NCBI GenBank assembly: GCA_011009095.1
Contig: VTPC01008672.1
Location: 1 to 64,000, forward strand
Length of the DNA: 64,000 nucleotides
Reading direction: 5' to 3'
From: Ignelater luminosus
Taxonomy: Eukaryota > Arthropoda > Insecta > Coleoptera > Elateridae
Part shown: piece after piece, positions 49,701 through 55,270 of the stretch
How the letters are laid out: each line of letters opens with the position of its first letter
Position numbering within the stretch: position 1 is the first letter of the stretch
The notes under the pieces: model-generated
Databases searched by the model: none
The model's input: only the letters and a program-made list of their open reading frames with translations
Told to the model about the DNA's origin: nothing
Position numbers and translations under genes: made by a program

Positions 49701-51628
49701 AGCACGGGAACGTTTACCTTCTGATCTTCATACTGGCATGGAGATAAAAACAATTCAGGTTAGTAGTTGTCTTGTATTTTAGAAACTTTATATTATTTAC
49801 TTTGTTTTCATAGAATAGCTTATAAATTATTTAAAATGCGTATAACGTATTAATTTAAAAAATCATTTTCTCATTTACCAATTTTTTTTGTATTGATTAT
49901 TAAGGAACGAGTTATTATGGAAAAAATACAATTTTTCTAAAACATTAATAATACGATTGATTTTAAATCTATATGAGCACTGAGAACGATCTGTTCATTT
50001 TTAAAGAAAATTAGACTATAAGGCAATTTGATATTTTAAATTAAGCAATTCTCCAATTATCGCTTTTTAGTTAGCTGCTTATACGATAGTATATCATGAT
50101 CACAGTAATACTCAATACAAATTCTTTCACACGTTGGCTTTAGGCATTGCTATTAATTAACGACAAAAGATGTAATATTAAGATCTTGATTGGGCTAATT
50201 GTTCTGAATTAATAAAGGACGCTAACGATCTTTTTGTAGAAGATATTCATTAGTCGAATTGATATTGGACCGAATTTTGGTTATTAGACAAAGTTGATTG
50301 TATGTATTTTCTTAGAGATAGTAAGCTTGAGGTACGCCAAATTTAAAAATAACCCAATTTATATATATACCTTCTAATAATACAGATAAGATATAAGTCT
50401 TTATAAACAAATATTTGAATTGCGTTAAAATAGAAATAAGAAAATTGATACAATGAAGATCTTGTCGTAAAATATATTTTTCTGTGATACACAAAAAGAA
50501 AAAATTGGTTAATTCATAATAACTTGTTCGTGTCTAGTAGCACACATTATACTATAATTTAAAAAAAGGTCATATCTTTTTTCTTGAAAACAATGATGTT
50601 ATTACAGGAAATAATGTGTCGCTTCAGACAAATTTCCCCTGATGGAAGTGAATGTGGTTGCATGAAAGCCGTAGTATTATTTACACCAGGTAAGCTACAT
50701 TATGAAATTTGTTTAAAATCTCTCGAACATGTCAAAGTATAGAAAATATGATCAGTGAGAATTTAGCAACATTCTTTAGATGTTACATAAATTTGCTATA
50801 TCGTAAACAACTAATAAAGACTAAATTTACAAGATTCTTTAATTTTTGCGAAAATCACTTTTTGATCTCATTTGCAATACAGAGTGGCCCATATAGCGTA
50901 TCCCATTCAGTACCTGGATTATGCAATCCATACGGCATATGCAATGGCAACCAGGAATCTAAAGACTAAAACTTTTGTTAACGATTAAAATAAGTCTAAA
51001 AATTAATGAATCAACAAATCAATAGAATTCAATATATCTATGATTTTTAAACAAAAACATGCTTAACATTATTGGAATTCTCTTGGTAACCATGCATTTG
51101 CAATATTAAGTTGCATAATTCTGGCGACAGGATATGTGGGCCACTCTGTATATTTTTGGTGTGTAATTTGGACTTCTTTATTAGTTCTGTATTTGTGTTA
51201 TGAGTTCGCATCATAGCAATCTAAAAGTTTGCCAAGTAGATAATAAATAAGAATACGGTTCTATACAATGTGAATACACACTATACAAATATCAATGGAA
51301 ACGTTTGTCATTTTTCTTTTAAGTGAATTGTAAGTCAGTATCATTATCAATTATTTGTTTTGCAGAAACTGCTGGACTCTGCGATGTCCAACCAGTAGAA
51401 ATGCTACAGGATCAAGCTCAGTGTATTTTAGGGGACTATGTTCGTACTAGATACCCCCGTCAACCCACACGCTTTGGTCGTCTACTTTTGCTGGTTCCTA
51501 GTCTACGTGCAATTCGATCACTTACTGTTGAATTGCTGTTTTTTAAAGATACCATAGGAGATATACCCATAACACAGTTATTAGGAGACATGTACCAAAT
51601 GGAAAAATGTTCTTCTCCGTTACCATGA
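13741..51628 (+). CDS. dsf: dissatisfaction (NR2E4-type orphan nuclear receptor), 8 coding exons
   Basis: This is a nuclear DNA-binding transcription factor. In Drosophila, dsf is needed for sex-specific neural development and courtship behaviour and acts mainly as a repressor. Exons are 13741-13750, 15983-16063, 16123-16284, 43924-44231, 44298-44441, 49519-49758, 50608-50689 and 51366-51628. All junctions are GT/AG and phases close exactly, giving 429 residues. The two zinc fingers use Cys 12, 15, 29, 32 and Cys 48, 58, 68, 71. The P-box [11 protein letters not shown] has Ser where Tailless has Ala, which together with the start [20 protein letters not shown] favours dsf over tailless. The finger extension [10 protein letters not shown] follows, then a Pro-rich hinge (about 95-230) and a ligand-binding domain (about 236-420) with [13 protein letters not shown] at 255-267. 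The hinge is much shorter than in Drosophila Dsf (about 690 residues). Intron 3 is about 27.6 kb and rich in transposons. Confidence 0.96.
13751..15982 (+). other. dsf: dsf intron 1
   Basis: This is a 2232-bp AT-rich intron with donor GTAAGAAG and acceptor TTTGCAG. Apart from an AAT microsatellite near its 3' end I see no gene, RNA or mobile element. Confidence 0.75.
15563..15603 (+). repeat. (AAT)n microsatellite
   Basis: About 13 AAT units occur with one interruption (TTAAT) in the middle, inside dsf intron 1. A short open frame over it encoding poly-Asn and Ile is only a by-product of the repeat. Confidence 0.95.
15983..16063 (+). CDS. dsf: dsf exon 2 (first zinc finger)
   Basis: It follows acceptor TTTGCAG and encodes [19 protein letters not shown] and YGIYSCD. 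It stops inside the Gly codon of the P-box at donor GTAAAT (16064). All four zinc ligands of finger 1 except the last Cys are here. Confidence 0.95.
16123..16284 (+). CDS. dsf: dsf exon 3 (second zinc finger)
   Basis: After a 59-bp intron (acceptor TTTAG at 16122) the frame resumes [18 protein letters not shown] and runs to [14 protein letters not shown]. It ends in phase 1 at donor GTAAGT (16285). RLHKCF has His where most family members carry a small residue. Confidence 0.95.
16285..16871 (+). other. dsf: start of dsf intron 3
   Basis: AT-rich intron sequence after the strong GTAAGT donor. No other feature was recognised. Confidence 0.6.
16872..18732. mobile_element. large fold-back element split by a non-LTR insertion
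   Basis: The sequence from about 16872 (TACAGGATGTTTATTCC) to 17300 pairs as an imperfect inverted repeat with about 17380-17650. Examples are CTATTTAATAGAGA at 17061-17085 and again near 17535, and ACTATGGTTTC at 17245 against its complement near 17415. The outermost arm block, TATGATAGAGCAAA at about 16925 with CCCTGAATAAAAGAT, is mirrored only at about 18670-18710. The right arm is therefore interrupted between about 17650 and 18640. The short block CCGTCTA flanks the interruption on both sides, consistent with a target duplication. The fold centre is near 17340. The right terminus lost about 35 bp. Confidence 0.75.
17829..18365 (+). pseudogene. non-LTR retrotransposon endonuclease fragment
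   Basis: This lies inside the interruption of the fold-back element. Frame-shifting translation gives [11 protein letters not shown] with a following TYKGTW near 17870-17930, DVGGEL and [19 protein letters not shown] near 17940-18010, SDHRHIRF near 18100 and a WW-(H/N)-E-(N/L) junction near 18340. These are the landmarks, in order, of the apurinic-type endonuclease domain of R1/Jockey-like elements, up to the linker before the reverse transcriptase. The usual Glu after ALVQ is replaced by a stop. No reverse-transcriptase core follows, so only a fragment inserted or survived. Confidence 0.65.
18997..20488 (-). mobile_element. decayed DD41D Tc1/mariner element with long inverted repeats
   Basis: Ends are CAGGGTGTTTCGCGACTTGA at 18999 and a near-identical complement ending at 20486. 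The inverted repeats run about 100 bp with scattered mismatches. TA lies on both sides within the palindromic context TATACAGGG/CCCTGTATA. The insert is 1488 bp and interrupts a tandem-repeat unit. Confidence 0.9.
19271..20199 (-). pseudogene. DD41D transposase, broken
   Basis: The start [20 protein letters not shown] lies at 20199. An IPQTTV block near 19915 is followed by an in-frame TAG and then a frame change. The core is well preserved: [12 protein letters not shown] with the first Asp, [38 protein letters not shown] with the second Asp, and [11 protein letters not shown] with the third. The spacing from second to third is 41 residues. A Trp-to-stop change (TAG) lies just before IGRGGPIHW near 19438, and another frame change follows the third Asp. 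It is the same spacing class as the intact 5907-6992 gene but clearly a different lineage. Confidence 0.88.
20881..22740 (+). other. dsf: dsf intron 3, AT-rich; a tRNA-like B box
   Basis: No gene is seen. At 21988-21999 the - strand reads GGGTTCGATCCC, a perfect RNA polymerase III B box, preceded by GATGCTCCGGTGAACC. This could be a degraded tRNA-derived SINE, but no A box, tail or second copy was found. Confidence 0.35.
22741..22892 (+). repeat. inverted partner of the 33261-33455 repeat (copy 1)
   Basis: From ATAGTTATTTATGCAACAAG to GTGTGTATCATAAC this is the reverse complement of 33261-33455. The match is near-perfect apart from a missing internal segment of about 40 bp. Landmarks are TTTTTTTCACGAGAAGG, AACAGCTTTCTC and CGCGTCACATCGATGCG. 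The family is unknown; it is probably a non-autonomous transposon. Confidence 0.8.
22972..23010. repeat. short hairpin with GCGTGAAAAAA arms
   Basis: GCGTGAAAAAATG and its near-complement CACTTTTTTTCACGC face each other across about 11 bases. Further GTGAAAAAA/TTTTTTCAC motifs surround it (22930-23100), echoing motifs in the inverted repeat just to the left, so it may be a diverged piece of the same family. Confidence 0.6.
23471..25826 (-). mobile_element. 83-spacing Tc1/mariner-like element, copy A (decayed)
   Basis: The ends TAGTCTAAATCAAATAAGAA at 23473 and their complement ending at 25824 are flanked by TA. The sequence aligns over its whole length with 45311-47700 and is nearly identical, including its noncoding tails. 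It has small deletions in the transposase gene. The transposase runs on the - strand, in the same orientation as copy B. Confidence 0.93.
23897..25266 (-). pseudogene. 83-spacing transposase, copy A, broken
   Basis: This is the same gene as the intact copy at 45736-47145. Compared with that copy it lacks about 23 bp near 24900 and about 13-18 bp at the first catalytic block near 24753, which removes WVNAGH. It has further indels near 25110 and 25160 and a Glu-to-stop change (TAA) just upstream of VKQYVLSHP near 24284. The 60-bp intron is preserved with GTGAG at its start. The second Asp ([11 protein letters not shown]) and the Glu (NVNPIELVW) remain. It cannot produce an active enzyme, but its ends could be mobilised by copy B. 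Confidence 0.92.
25827..29521 (+). other. dsf: dsf intron 3, AT-rich; one GC-rich island
   Basis: No gene was recognised. About 27181-27380 is strikingly GC-richer than its surroundings, with blocks such as GCCGGGCCTGAACGCCG. Its open frames are short, so a noncoding conserved element is more likely than an exon. Confidence 0.45.
27181..27380. promoter_or_regulatory. GC-rich island in dsf intron 3 (candidate enhancer)
   Basis: This is a 200-bp patch of balanced base composition inside very AT-rich intron DNA, without transposon ends, stop-free frames or splice signals. Composition alone supports a functional noncoding element. A decayed foreign insert is the alternative. Confidence 0.3.
29522..29725 (-). 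CDS. possible small secreted protein (hypothetical)
   Basis: A 67-residue frame starts at an ATG at 29725. Residues 1-20 ([20 protein letters not shown]) look like a signal peptide with a cleavage-compatible Val-Asn-Ala end. The predicted mature chain, [20 protein letters not shown] and onward, has three Cys (one alone, two as C-x-x-C near the C-terminus). It lies antisense within dsf intron 3. I recognise no family, see no clear polyadenylation signal, and cannot exclude a chance frame or a single exon of a larger gene. Confidence 0.25.
   Translation of the reverse strand: MLFLLNLPWLVMPIVETVNAYVRVDGSEVVTYKSKTIRCRGKNDSTVEMQDQTLVQCEVCKSSSFKN
29726..31481 (+). other. dsf: dsf intron 3, AT-rich with GC-richer patches
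   Basis: Patches near 30290-30350 (TGCCCCCGCCTCCGCTCAAT) and 31190-31350 are GC-richer than their surroundings. Frames there are short, without recognisable domains or splice context. No gene is supported. Confidence 0.4.
31482..31683. repeat. palindrome with 81-bp arms and a 40-bp spacer
   Basis: The left arm 31482-31562 begins TGTACAGTCTGCGACATTAG. The right arm 31603-31683 is its reverse complement with scattered mismatches that become denser towards the centre. The spacer is 31563-31602. Transcripts of either strand would form a long hairpin. Open frames on both strands repeat [15 protein letters not shown] only because of the palindrome. There is no flanking duplication to mark it as a transposon. 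Confidence 0.9.
31684..33260 (+). other. dsf: dsf intron 3, nothing recognised
   Basis: AT-rich sequence without conserved frames, repeats shared within the window, or RNA-like structure that I can see. Confidence 0.5.
33261..33455 (-). repeat. inverted partner of the 22741-22892 repeat (copy 2)
   Basis: TTATGATACACACTGGCATT through ACTCACTTGTTGCATAAATA is the reverse complement of copy 1 and carries about 40 additional internal bases. These include ACGTGAAAAAAGTTTTG and CGTGAGTAAAGTTAC. That extra part is an imperfect inverted copy of the repeat's own end, so the terminal region folds back on itself. Confidence 0.8.
33456..38127 (+). other. dsf: dsf intron 3, AT-rich; one GC-rich island
   Basis: No gene was recognised. 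A frame near 34113-34370 with a hydrophobic start lacks an ATG. About 34921-35110 is clearly GC-richer and stands out as the main feature. A stretch of 4 kb has no recognisable transposon. Confidence 0.45.
34921..35110. promoter_or_regulatory. GC-rich island in dsf intron 3 (candidate enhancer)
   Basis: This is a patch of about 190 bp with blocks such as TGCCCTCGGCCGGAGGCTGC and an ATCATTAATGAG homeodomain-like core near 34991. It has no sustained open frame or splice sites. The composition against the AT-rich background suggests constrained noncoding DNA. Confidence 0.3.
38199..38251. repeat. subterminal hairpin of the unclassified element
   Basis: CTTACTTAGATCCTAAATAA is followed a few bases later by its near-complement ending TTTAGGATCTGGTAAG. 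The arms are about 24 bases with a loop near GAAAT. The core is the same AGATCCTAAA motif that recurs in the subterminal zones. Confidence 0.7.
38841..38969 (-). CDS. possible terminal exon of a gene within the unclassified element
   Basis: On the - strand a strong acceptor (a T-run and ACAG) at 38970 is followed by a phase-0 open exon, [18 protein letters not shown] onward, ending DDWETII and a stop at 38841. Good polypyrimidine context and acidic, non-repetitive coding text make it exon-like. Upstream candidates, such as a GAG/GTAAGTAA donor near 39696, could not be linked in frame. The product is unknown. Confidence 0.35.
   Translation of the reverse strand, partial: KEISPGCKFYIDESNIAVINLTARQPQTSTDSSSKDDWETII
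39794..41094 (+). mobile_element. DD37E IS630/Tc1/mariner transposon, apparently intact, nested
   Basis: Inverted repeats ACGTGTGCCAACAAAGTAGC at 39796 and its near-perfect complement ending at 41092 (about 28 bp) are flanked by TA on both sides. The 1297-bp unit holds an uninterrupted transposase on the + strand. It is inserted within the 38128-41855 element, so it is the younger of the two. Confidence 0.93.
39937..40983 (+). CDS. DD37E transposase, intact
   Basis: This is a 348-residue transposase. I chose the ATG at 39937 (MKVAAQNN) because the longer upstream frame begins outside the element's left repeat at 39796. The N-terminal helix-turn-helix and a second DNA-binding unit span roughly residues 1-130, with [18 protein letters not shown] as a recognition-helix-like stretch. 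Catalytic blocks are [12 protein letters not shown] (first Asp), [16 protein letters not shown] (second Asp) and [11 protein letters not shown] (Glu). There are 37 residues between the second Asp and the Glu, the DD37E spacing known from mosquitoes and other arthropods. There are no internal stops and both inverted repeats are present, so it may be functional. Confidence 0.93.
   Translation: MKVAAQNNLRERIYKMLGQHDKKYVLHHFLAENISRSTIYAIFARYDGGLSSIGIKKPGRKSILNKSKLKKLISAAKERVGASNRALARKFKVSKETVRRNLMKMGVKYHNRVTVPRYTEKQLLESPKRCRLLRRRYFKENVTLILDDEKYFTFAWSNGDQNAGFYTDDIKNTPEEIRFAAKAKFESKVLVWCAISVHGISQLYIQDSKAPAINCETYIQKCLAKLKRFINEKHANNKIIFWPDLASSYYAKKTIDWLNDNNIMFEPKEANPPNIPKARPIEDFWSLLCQEVYKNGWTAKSTKELTRRIRLCVKKVDMNVVRHMIKGVKEKLRKIEDNGPLSLYKKEK
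41422..41528. repeat. four-unit degenerate tandem repeat, about 30 bp
   Basis: The phrase TTTCTAAGTC recurs at about 41427, 41459, 41487 and 41517. Units 2 and 3 are best conserved and share GC(A)TG(T/A)TGC. It sits inside the right half of the unclassified element. Confidence 0.75.
42690..42830. promoter_or_regulatory. GC-rich patch with a DR1 nuclear-receptor site
   Basis: AGGTCG-C-AGGTCA at 42797-42809 is a direct repeat of the nuclear-receptor half-site with one-base spacing. A further GGGTCAAAG half-site lies at about 42770. Such sites are bound by HNF4, USP or SVP-type receptors, and half-sites by NR2E proteins. Function is inferred only from motif and composition. Confidence 0.35.
43430..43530. 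promoter_or_regulatory. GC-rich patch 400 bp before dsf exon 4
   Basis: CCGTGGAACGCCGTGAGCGC and the following 70 bp are much GC-richer than their surroundings and have no splice context in frame. This could be a conserved intronic element. Confidence 0.25.
43924..44231 (+). CDS. dsf: dsf exon 4 (finger extension and Pro-rich hinge)
   Basis: It follows TTCTTACAG and completes Ala 85, then [20 protein letters not shown] and a Pro-, Ser- and Thr-rich hinge up to SAEKCQ. It ends in phase 0 at donor GTAAGC (44232). The hinge includes LPHMSSSGK and PPPPG stretches. Confidence 0.95.
44298..44441 (+). CDS. dsf: dsf exon 5 (hinge to ligand-binding domain)
   Basis: It runs from the acceptor TATTGCAG after a 66-bp intron to donor GTAATA (44442), phase 0 on both sides, 48 codons. 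It encodes [19 protein letters not shown] and a Ser/Thr/Pro-rich stretch ending TWEILQ. Confidence 0.93.
44442..45310 (+). other. dsf: start of dsf intron 5, with an orphan transposon end
   Basis: At 44904 TACAGGGTGTTTCCTAAAG has the form of a Tc1/mariner terminus, without a matching end before or after the 45311-47700 insertion. The rest is AT-rich with no gene. Confidence 0.5.
45311..47700 (-). mobile_element. 83-spacing Tc1/mariner-like element, copy B (intact)
   Basis: The ends TAGTCTAAATCAAATAAGAA at 45313 and the complement ending at 47698 are inverted repeats of about 26 bp. TA flanks both sides. The 2386-bp unit carries a two-exon transposase on the - strand, plus about 400 bp of noncoding sequence inside the left end and about 550 bp inside the right end, shared with copy A. 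Confidence 0.95.
45736..47145 (-). CDS. two-exon transposase, 83 residues between D2 and E, intact
   Basis: Exon 1 is 47145-46410 and exon 2 is 46349-45736. The 60-bp intron (46409-46350) begins GTGAGAAC and ends TTTGTAG, and splits a Gly codon (phase 1). The joined frame is 449 residues. It starts [11 protein letters not shown], has an N-terminal helix-turn-helix (about 30-70), and catalytic blocks [12 protein letters not shown] (first Asp), [11 protein letters not shown] (second Asp) and [12 protein letters not shown] (Glu). The C-terminal tail is highly acidic ([17 protein letters not shown]). Without splicing the first frame would stop in the intron. The 83 residues between the last Asp and Glu are far more than the usual 34-41. 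A spacing near 82 has been reported for a group called Sailor, to which this may belong. Confidence 0.92.
47701..48122 (+). other. dsf: dsf intron 5, nothing recognised
   Basis: AT-rich intron between the intact transposon and the fold-back MITE. No coding or repeat signal is visible. Confidence 0.5.
48123..48462. mobile_element. fold-back MITE in dsf intron 5
   Basis: Outer arms at 48123-48180 and 48405-48462 are inverted copies (CATACAGATTTCAATA and its complement). A second perfect 20-bp inverted pair lies inside at 48275-48294 and 48319-48338 (ATGCATTGGAATCATTTTAA). The whole unit can fold into one hairpin. No coding capacity or clear target duplication was found. Confidence 0.8.
48463..49518 (+). 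other. dsf: end of dsf intron 5
   Basis: Mostly AT-rich. A GC-richer patch from about 49255 to 49435 precedes exon 6. The intron ends with TTCTATTCAG at 49518. Confidence 0.55.
49255..49435. promoter_or_regulatory. GC-richer patch with paired CACGTG E-boxes before dsf exon 6
   Basis: CACGTG occurs at 49268-49273 and again at 49279-49284, five bases apart. The pair lies in a patch of balanced composition that continues to about 49435. Closely paired E-boxes are bound cooperatively by bHLH-PAS dimers such as CLOCK/CYCLE. Any role here is inference. Confidence 0.35.
49519..49758 (+). CDS. dsf: dsf exon 6 (ligand-binding domain, N-terminal half)
   Basis: Eighty codons, phase 0 at both ends. It begins [17 protein letters not shown] and contains the nuclear-receptor signature [19 protein letters not shown] (helices 3 to 5). 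It ends GMEIKTIQ at donor GTTAGT (49759). Confidence 0.95.
49759..50607 (+). other. dsf: dsf intron 6
   Basis: 849 bp, AT-rich, acceptor TTATTACAG. No other feature was recognised. Confidence 0.7.
50608..50689 (+). CDS. dsf: dsf exon 7 (ligand-binding domain, middle)
   Basis: It encodes [20 protein letters not shown] and AVVLFTP, ending in phase 1 at donor GTAAGC (50690). The short, Cys-containing insert SPDGSECGC precedes the helix that carries KAVVLF, as in other NR2E receptors. It is too short to stand out on its own. Confidence 0.93.
50878..51150. mobile_element. 269-bp MITE in dsf intron 7
   Basis: Terminal inverted repeats CAGAGTGGCCCA start at 50880 and end at 51148, flanked by TA on each side. 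The inverted similarity continues inwards for about 70 bp (GGATTATGCAATCC and GCATATGCAATGGCAACCA against their counterparts). There is no coding capacity. The TA duplication suggests mobilisation by a Tc1/mariner-type transposase. Confidence 0.88.
51366..51628 (+). CDS. dsf: dsf exon 8 (ligand-binding domain, C-terminal half)
   Basis: It follows TTTTGCAG, completes Glu 343, and runs [18 protein letters not shown] through [16 protein letters not shown] (helix 10/11) to [10 protein letters not shown] (helix 12 region). It ends SSPLP and TGA at 51626-51628. Confidence 0.95.
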
Positions 51629-52554
51629 ACCTGATACCTAGCTCCATACCACCCAAACAGCCAAAGACGTACAATTAAATTATACTTAAATTATTTATTT
51701 TTACTAAAGTTCTGTTAATTTTTTCTGTGATATTAAAATTTAATTAGTTAATATTTAGAACTCTTTTAAGGTTTTTGAAAATGTATTAGTAAATCTAAGA
51801 TTTTGTGAATATCTCACGGGAAGATAAATAAAAGTTTTCAATCAAATGTTTTTGTATGTTATGTAAACTTAATTGAAATACCAAATAAACTTAGATTATA
51901 ACACAAAACTTTATTTATTAGCTATTATATGTGTATTATATAATTTTATTAAAGACTGCTGACTGTAAGTTACCTTATGTAAATCTACTGGCTATCCGTA
52001 GTTTCTATTAATCAAGGTATTCGGCCTAAAAGACATTCCTGGCTTAATGTAAGTATGTTATATAATATATTGCTTTTGTAATTGTTTATCTTGTGCCTAC
52101 TTCAGCAGTACTGATGTTCTGCAATCATATTTTGTTAGTTCTCTTATTGTTTCCTTGAGCCCTTTGTAATAGTTATATGAAGCTTTTATTTGTGTTAGCA
52201 TATATACCACCTTCTAAGTATCTCCTATATCTTTTTAATTTTTAACTTTTTCCATTTCTAGCATAGAATAGCTGTTGCTATTGCTGCTGCTGGTGATGGT
52301 TTTTAAGATATATGTATGTTAGTTACGTTTATATAAGACAGCCTTTAAGCTTTAATAATACGATAATGCTAATTCTATTTTTTTTAATTTTCAGACCATT
52401 ACTTTTCTTTTCATGATTCTTATTGTTTTAATCTTTAGAATTATTTGTATCTTTATCATTCAAGAAAAGAATAGGAAATCAAAAAAATTTAATTTTATCT
52501 TGTAGTCACGCTTACACATATTATAACTTTAATTTTATTATTGAATGTCAAAAA
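51629..52554 (+). other. dsf: dsf 3' UTR and downstream intergenic DNA
   Basis: The 3' UTR is AT-rich. AATAAA signals at 51827-51832 and 51884-51889 fit a short UTR of 200-300 bases. Beyond them I see no gene before the pogo-like element. Confidence 0.6.
51827..51832 (+). terminator. dsf: polyadenylation signal of dsf
   Basis: AATAAA lies 199 bases after the dsf stop codon, with a second AATAAA at 51884-51889. Either could direct 3' end formation. A T-rich stretch follows the first. Confidence 0.55.
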
Positions 52555-55270
52555 TAGGGGAGACCGGGGCACATTGGTCACTGGCCAATAACTCGCATTG
52601 GGATTTAAAAATATACATCTCAATCTGTGAGTGAATAGATACACTGGCCTAAAAGCTATATTGGTGTTCTAGTTATTAGGAGTTTACTAGTTTTTTATGT
52701 TAGTTGATTGTTCGTGTTTCATAGACATAAAGCAAAATTTTGTTAAGTGGAAATTTTTCGTTTATAGATAATCTGAACATCATCCACAGCATCTCAACGT
52801 ACTATATCAATTAGACACATACTTGCAGCAAGGAATTCATGAATAATTTCGTAAGTTTGCTTTTTGTTTACATACAATGTTTAAAAATTGGTTGAGGTTA
52901 CTTCTGGGGCACAGCGGTCAGCAATCAAAAGGGGTACAGTGGTCACTGCTACATTTTACGTCGGTGAGTGACTACTGTATCTCAAAAGCACACTAGCTAA
53001 GAATATTTTATTAAATTTTAGAATATGATGCACTATAACACCAGAAAAACAAAGACTGGGTTAACAAAACCGCAAATAATGTTTGAAGCAGTTAAATCCA
53101 TTTTGAGTGGGGGCTTGTCTCGAAATTGCATTGCTAGAACAACGCTCAGTCGTTATGTGAAAAAATACAAAGATTGCAAAATCGATTGGGATCATGCCTC
53201 TATGGAAGATGTGCGTCGATTAAATCCGTACTATGATAATAGACGCATCTTTTCAGGCCAACAGGAGACGACTTTGTGCAATTACTTACAAACATGGTCA
53301 ACAAACAAAATGGTCGGACAAGATTAGTTGACTGCATTTTTGAAGAGAAACAAAATCATATCCGTAAGAACCGCTGAGTCAACATCGATATCAAGAGCTA
53401 TGGGCTTTAACAAACCCGTTGTTAATATGTTTTTGACAAATATGAGCGCTTTCATTTTGGTCCAGAAAGCATATATAATACAGACGAAACGGAGTTAACC
53501 ACGGTTCAAGGTTCTATTAAAGTCTTGGCAACTACAGGTCAGAAACAAGTTGGCCAAGTAACATCTACCGAAAGAGGCACACTAATCACAATGTGTGGAA
53601 CAATAAATGCCCTAGAGAACAGCATTAGTTTTCCCTCGGGTCCATTACAAAGACTTCATGATCAAAAATGCACCCCATGGAACTCTAGACGCTGCAACCC
53701 CATCTGGTTGGATGTCCACAGAAGTGTTTGTCAAGTATTTGCAACATTTTGTTAAATTTGCCTCTCCAACACACAAAAGGCCTGTATTATTAATCATGGA
53801 CAACCATGACTCCCATATATCTCTTAAGGCTGTAGATTATGCAAGGGCCAATAATATTATTTTACTTACTTTGCCGCCATGAACAACCTACCGGCTATAA
53901 CCCTTGGACCGTAGCATATACGGTCCATTAAAGAGGTATTACAATGATGGTTGTAGGTCCTGGTTACTTCATCACCCTGGTAAACGAATTACCATCTATG
54001 ATATTCCAGAAATACTTAGACAGGTCTATTCTTTGGCTTTTTTCTCCAGTAAAATTATCTCAGCCTTTCAGAAAACGGGATTGTACCCATTTAATCGGTA
54101 GTTTTCGATGGCAGGGAATTTCTGGCTTTATCTGTGACCTATATTGCTCCAATGCAACTAGTGTGACATCAGTTATCACTAATACTAGCTTAGATGCTCC
54201 CAGCACAAGTAGTTCGGTAGCACCTACTAACAACTGTTATGAGAAACCAGTAATGCCTCCTCATCAGTTTATGCCATCACATGTCATACAGCCCTATCCA
54301 AACGTTAAAAGAAATGATGATATTCGAAAGGGCAGAAAAAGGCAAAGCACTCAAGTACTGACTGGTACGCCAATACGAAACGAACTAGCAGAAATTGAAA
54401 ATAAGCGCAATCTGAGTAAACCCACTAAAGAGAAAAAGGTTGACTTTAGTGATACGTCTGGTGATTCTGTCTCCGAACTTCCGGAATTCGGAAACAGTGA
54501 CAATGGTATGTCAATTGAAAGTGAAGAAGCTAAGACCTGTGAAAAGTTGAAAGTTAATGGATTTGTATTAGTTCGATTTGCTACAAAAAAGCAAGTGAAA
54601 GATTATGTGGGGCAGGTAAAGAAAATACTTCAAGATGAACTTATCATTATAAATTTAAAGAAGAAAGAAAGACAAATTTGTGTATCCTGCAGTAGAAGAT
54701 GTTGCTACTGCAAATAAGGACGACATTGTACTTGTTTTGCCTAAGCCTCTGAACATTGCGGGAACTGCAAGGATAAACAGTTACCTAAAATTTCCTTTTG
54801 ACTTTGATGCATATAATGTTTGTTAGATTTGTCACTATGAATTAATGATTTATGAGTTATGTTCGTTTTTGTTTGTGATGTTTTTCGTGGTACGACTTTT
54901 ATGCCTTATTGTCGTTAGGAACTTCTTTTTTCGTATAATACTCTAATATGTACGTCATTGTCAATAAAGACATTTGTTTTTTTTTATATTCTAATATGTT
55001 ATGTTTCTAACCTTGTGAACTAAACCTTTCAGCAGTGAGCAAAGTATCCCAACAGTGTGACCAATGTGTGTGTTCAATGGTCACTTTATTGTTTTTTTTG
55101 AAAATTTCCATACACAATTCACTAATTTTGTATTTCTTTAATCAACTGAGTTTTTCAGTAGTCCAAACTGTACTAAATTTTTATTATATTTTTTGTCTTA
55201 TTTTGTGGCGTTTGCTTGGAAATATTACAGGTTTTATAAAAATATGACCACTGTGCCCCGGTCTCCCTTA
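52555..55270 (+). mobile_element. pogo-like DNA transposon, decayed
   Basis: The left end GGGGAGACCGGGGCACATTG at 52557 matches the inverted right end AGGGAGACCGGGGCACAGTG (to 55268) at nearly every position over about 24 bp. TA is on each side. Subterminal variants of the same sequence occur inside: GGGGCACAGCGGTCA at 52906, GGGGTACAGTGGTCAC at 52931, and inverted forms near 55057 and 55075. The unit is 2712 bp with one decayed transposase. Confidence 0.92.
53025..54836 (+). pseudogene. pogo-type transposase, broken
   Basis: The start MMHYNTRKTKTGLTKPQ is followed by a helix-turn-helix of the Pipsqueak/CENP-B type (about residues 15-55, ending TTLSRYVKKYKD). The catalytic DDE_1 region shows YNTDETELTTVQ (first Asp), LLIMDNHDSHIS (second Asp) and PLDRSIYGPLK (third Asp), with 35 residues between the last two. 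A Ser/Thr-rich linker and a KKQVKDYVGQVKKIL segment follow, ending near TAG 54834-54836. It is inactivated by a TAG after GQD near 53325, several frame changes, and stops at 53880-53882 and 53898-53900. Confidence 0.9.

Noticed and set aside
55035-55247. 70-codon hydrophobic frame near the right end of the pogo element
   Set aside because: It lies in the T-rich noncoding tail of the element and overlaps its subterminal repeats.
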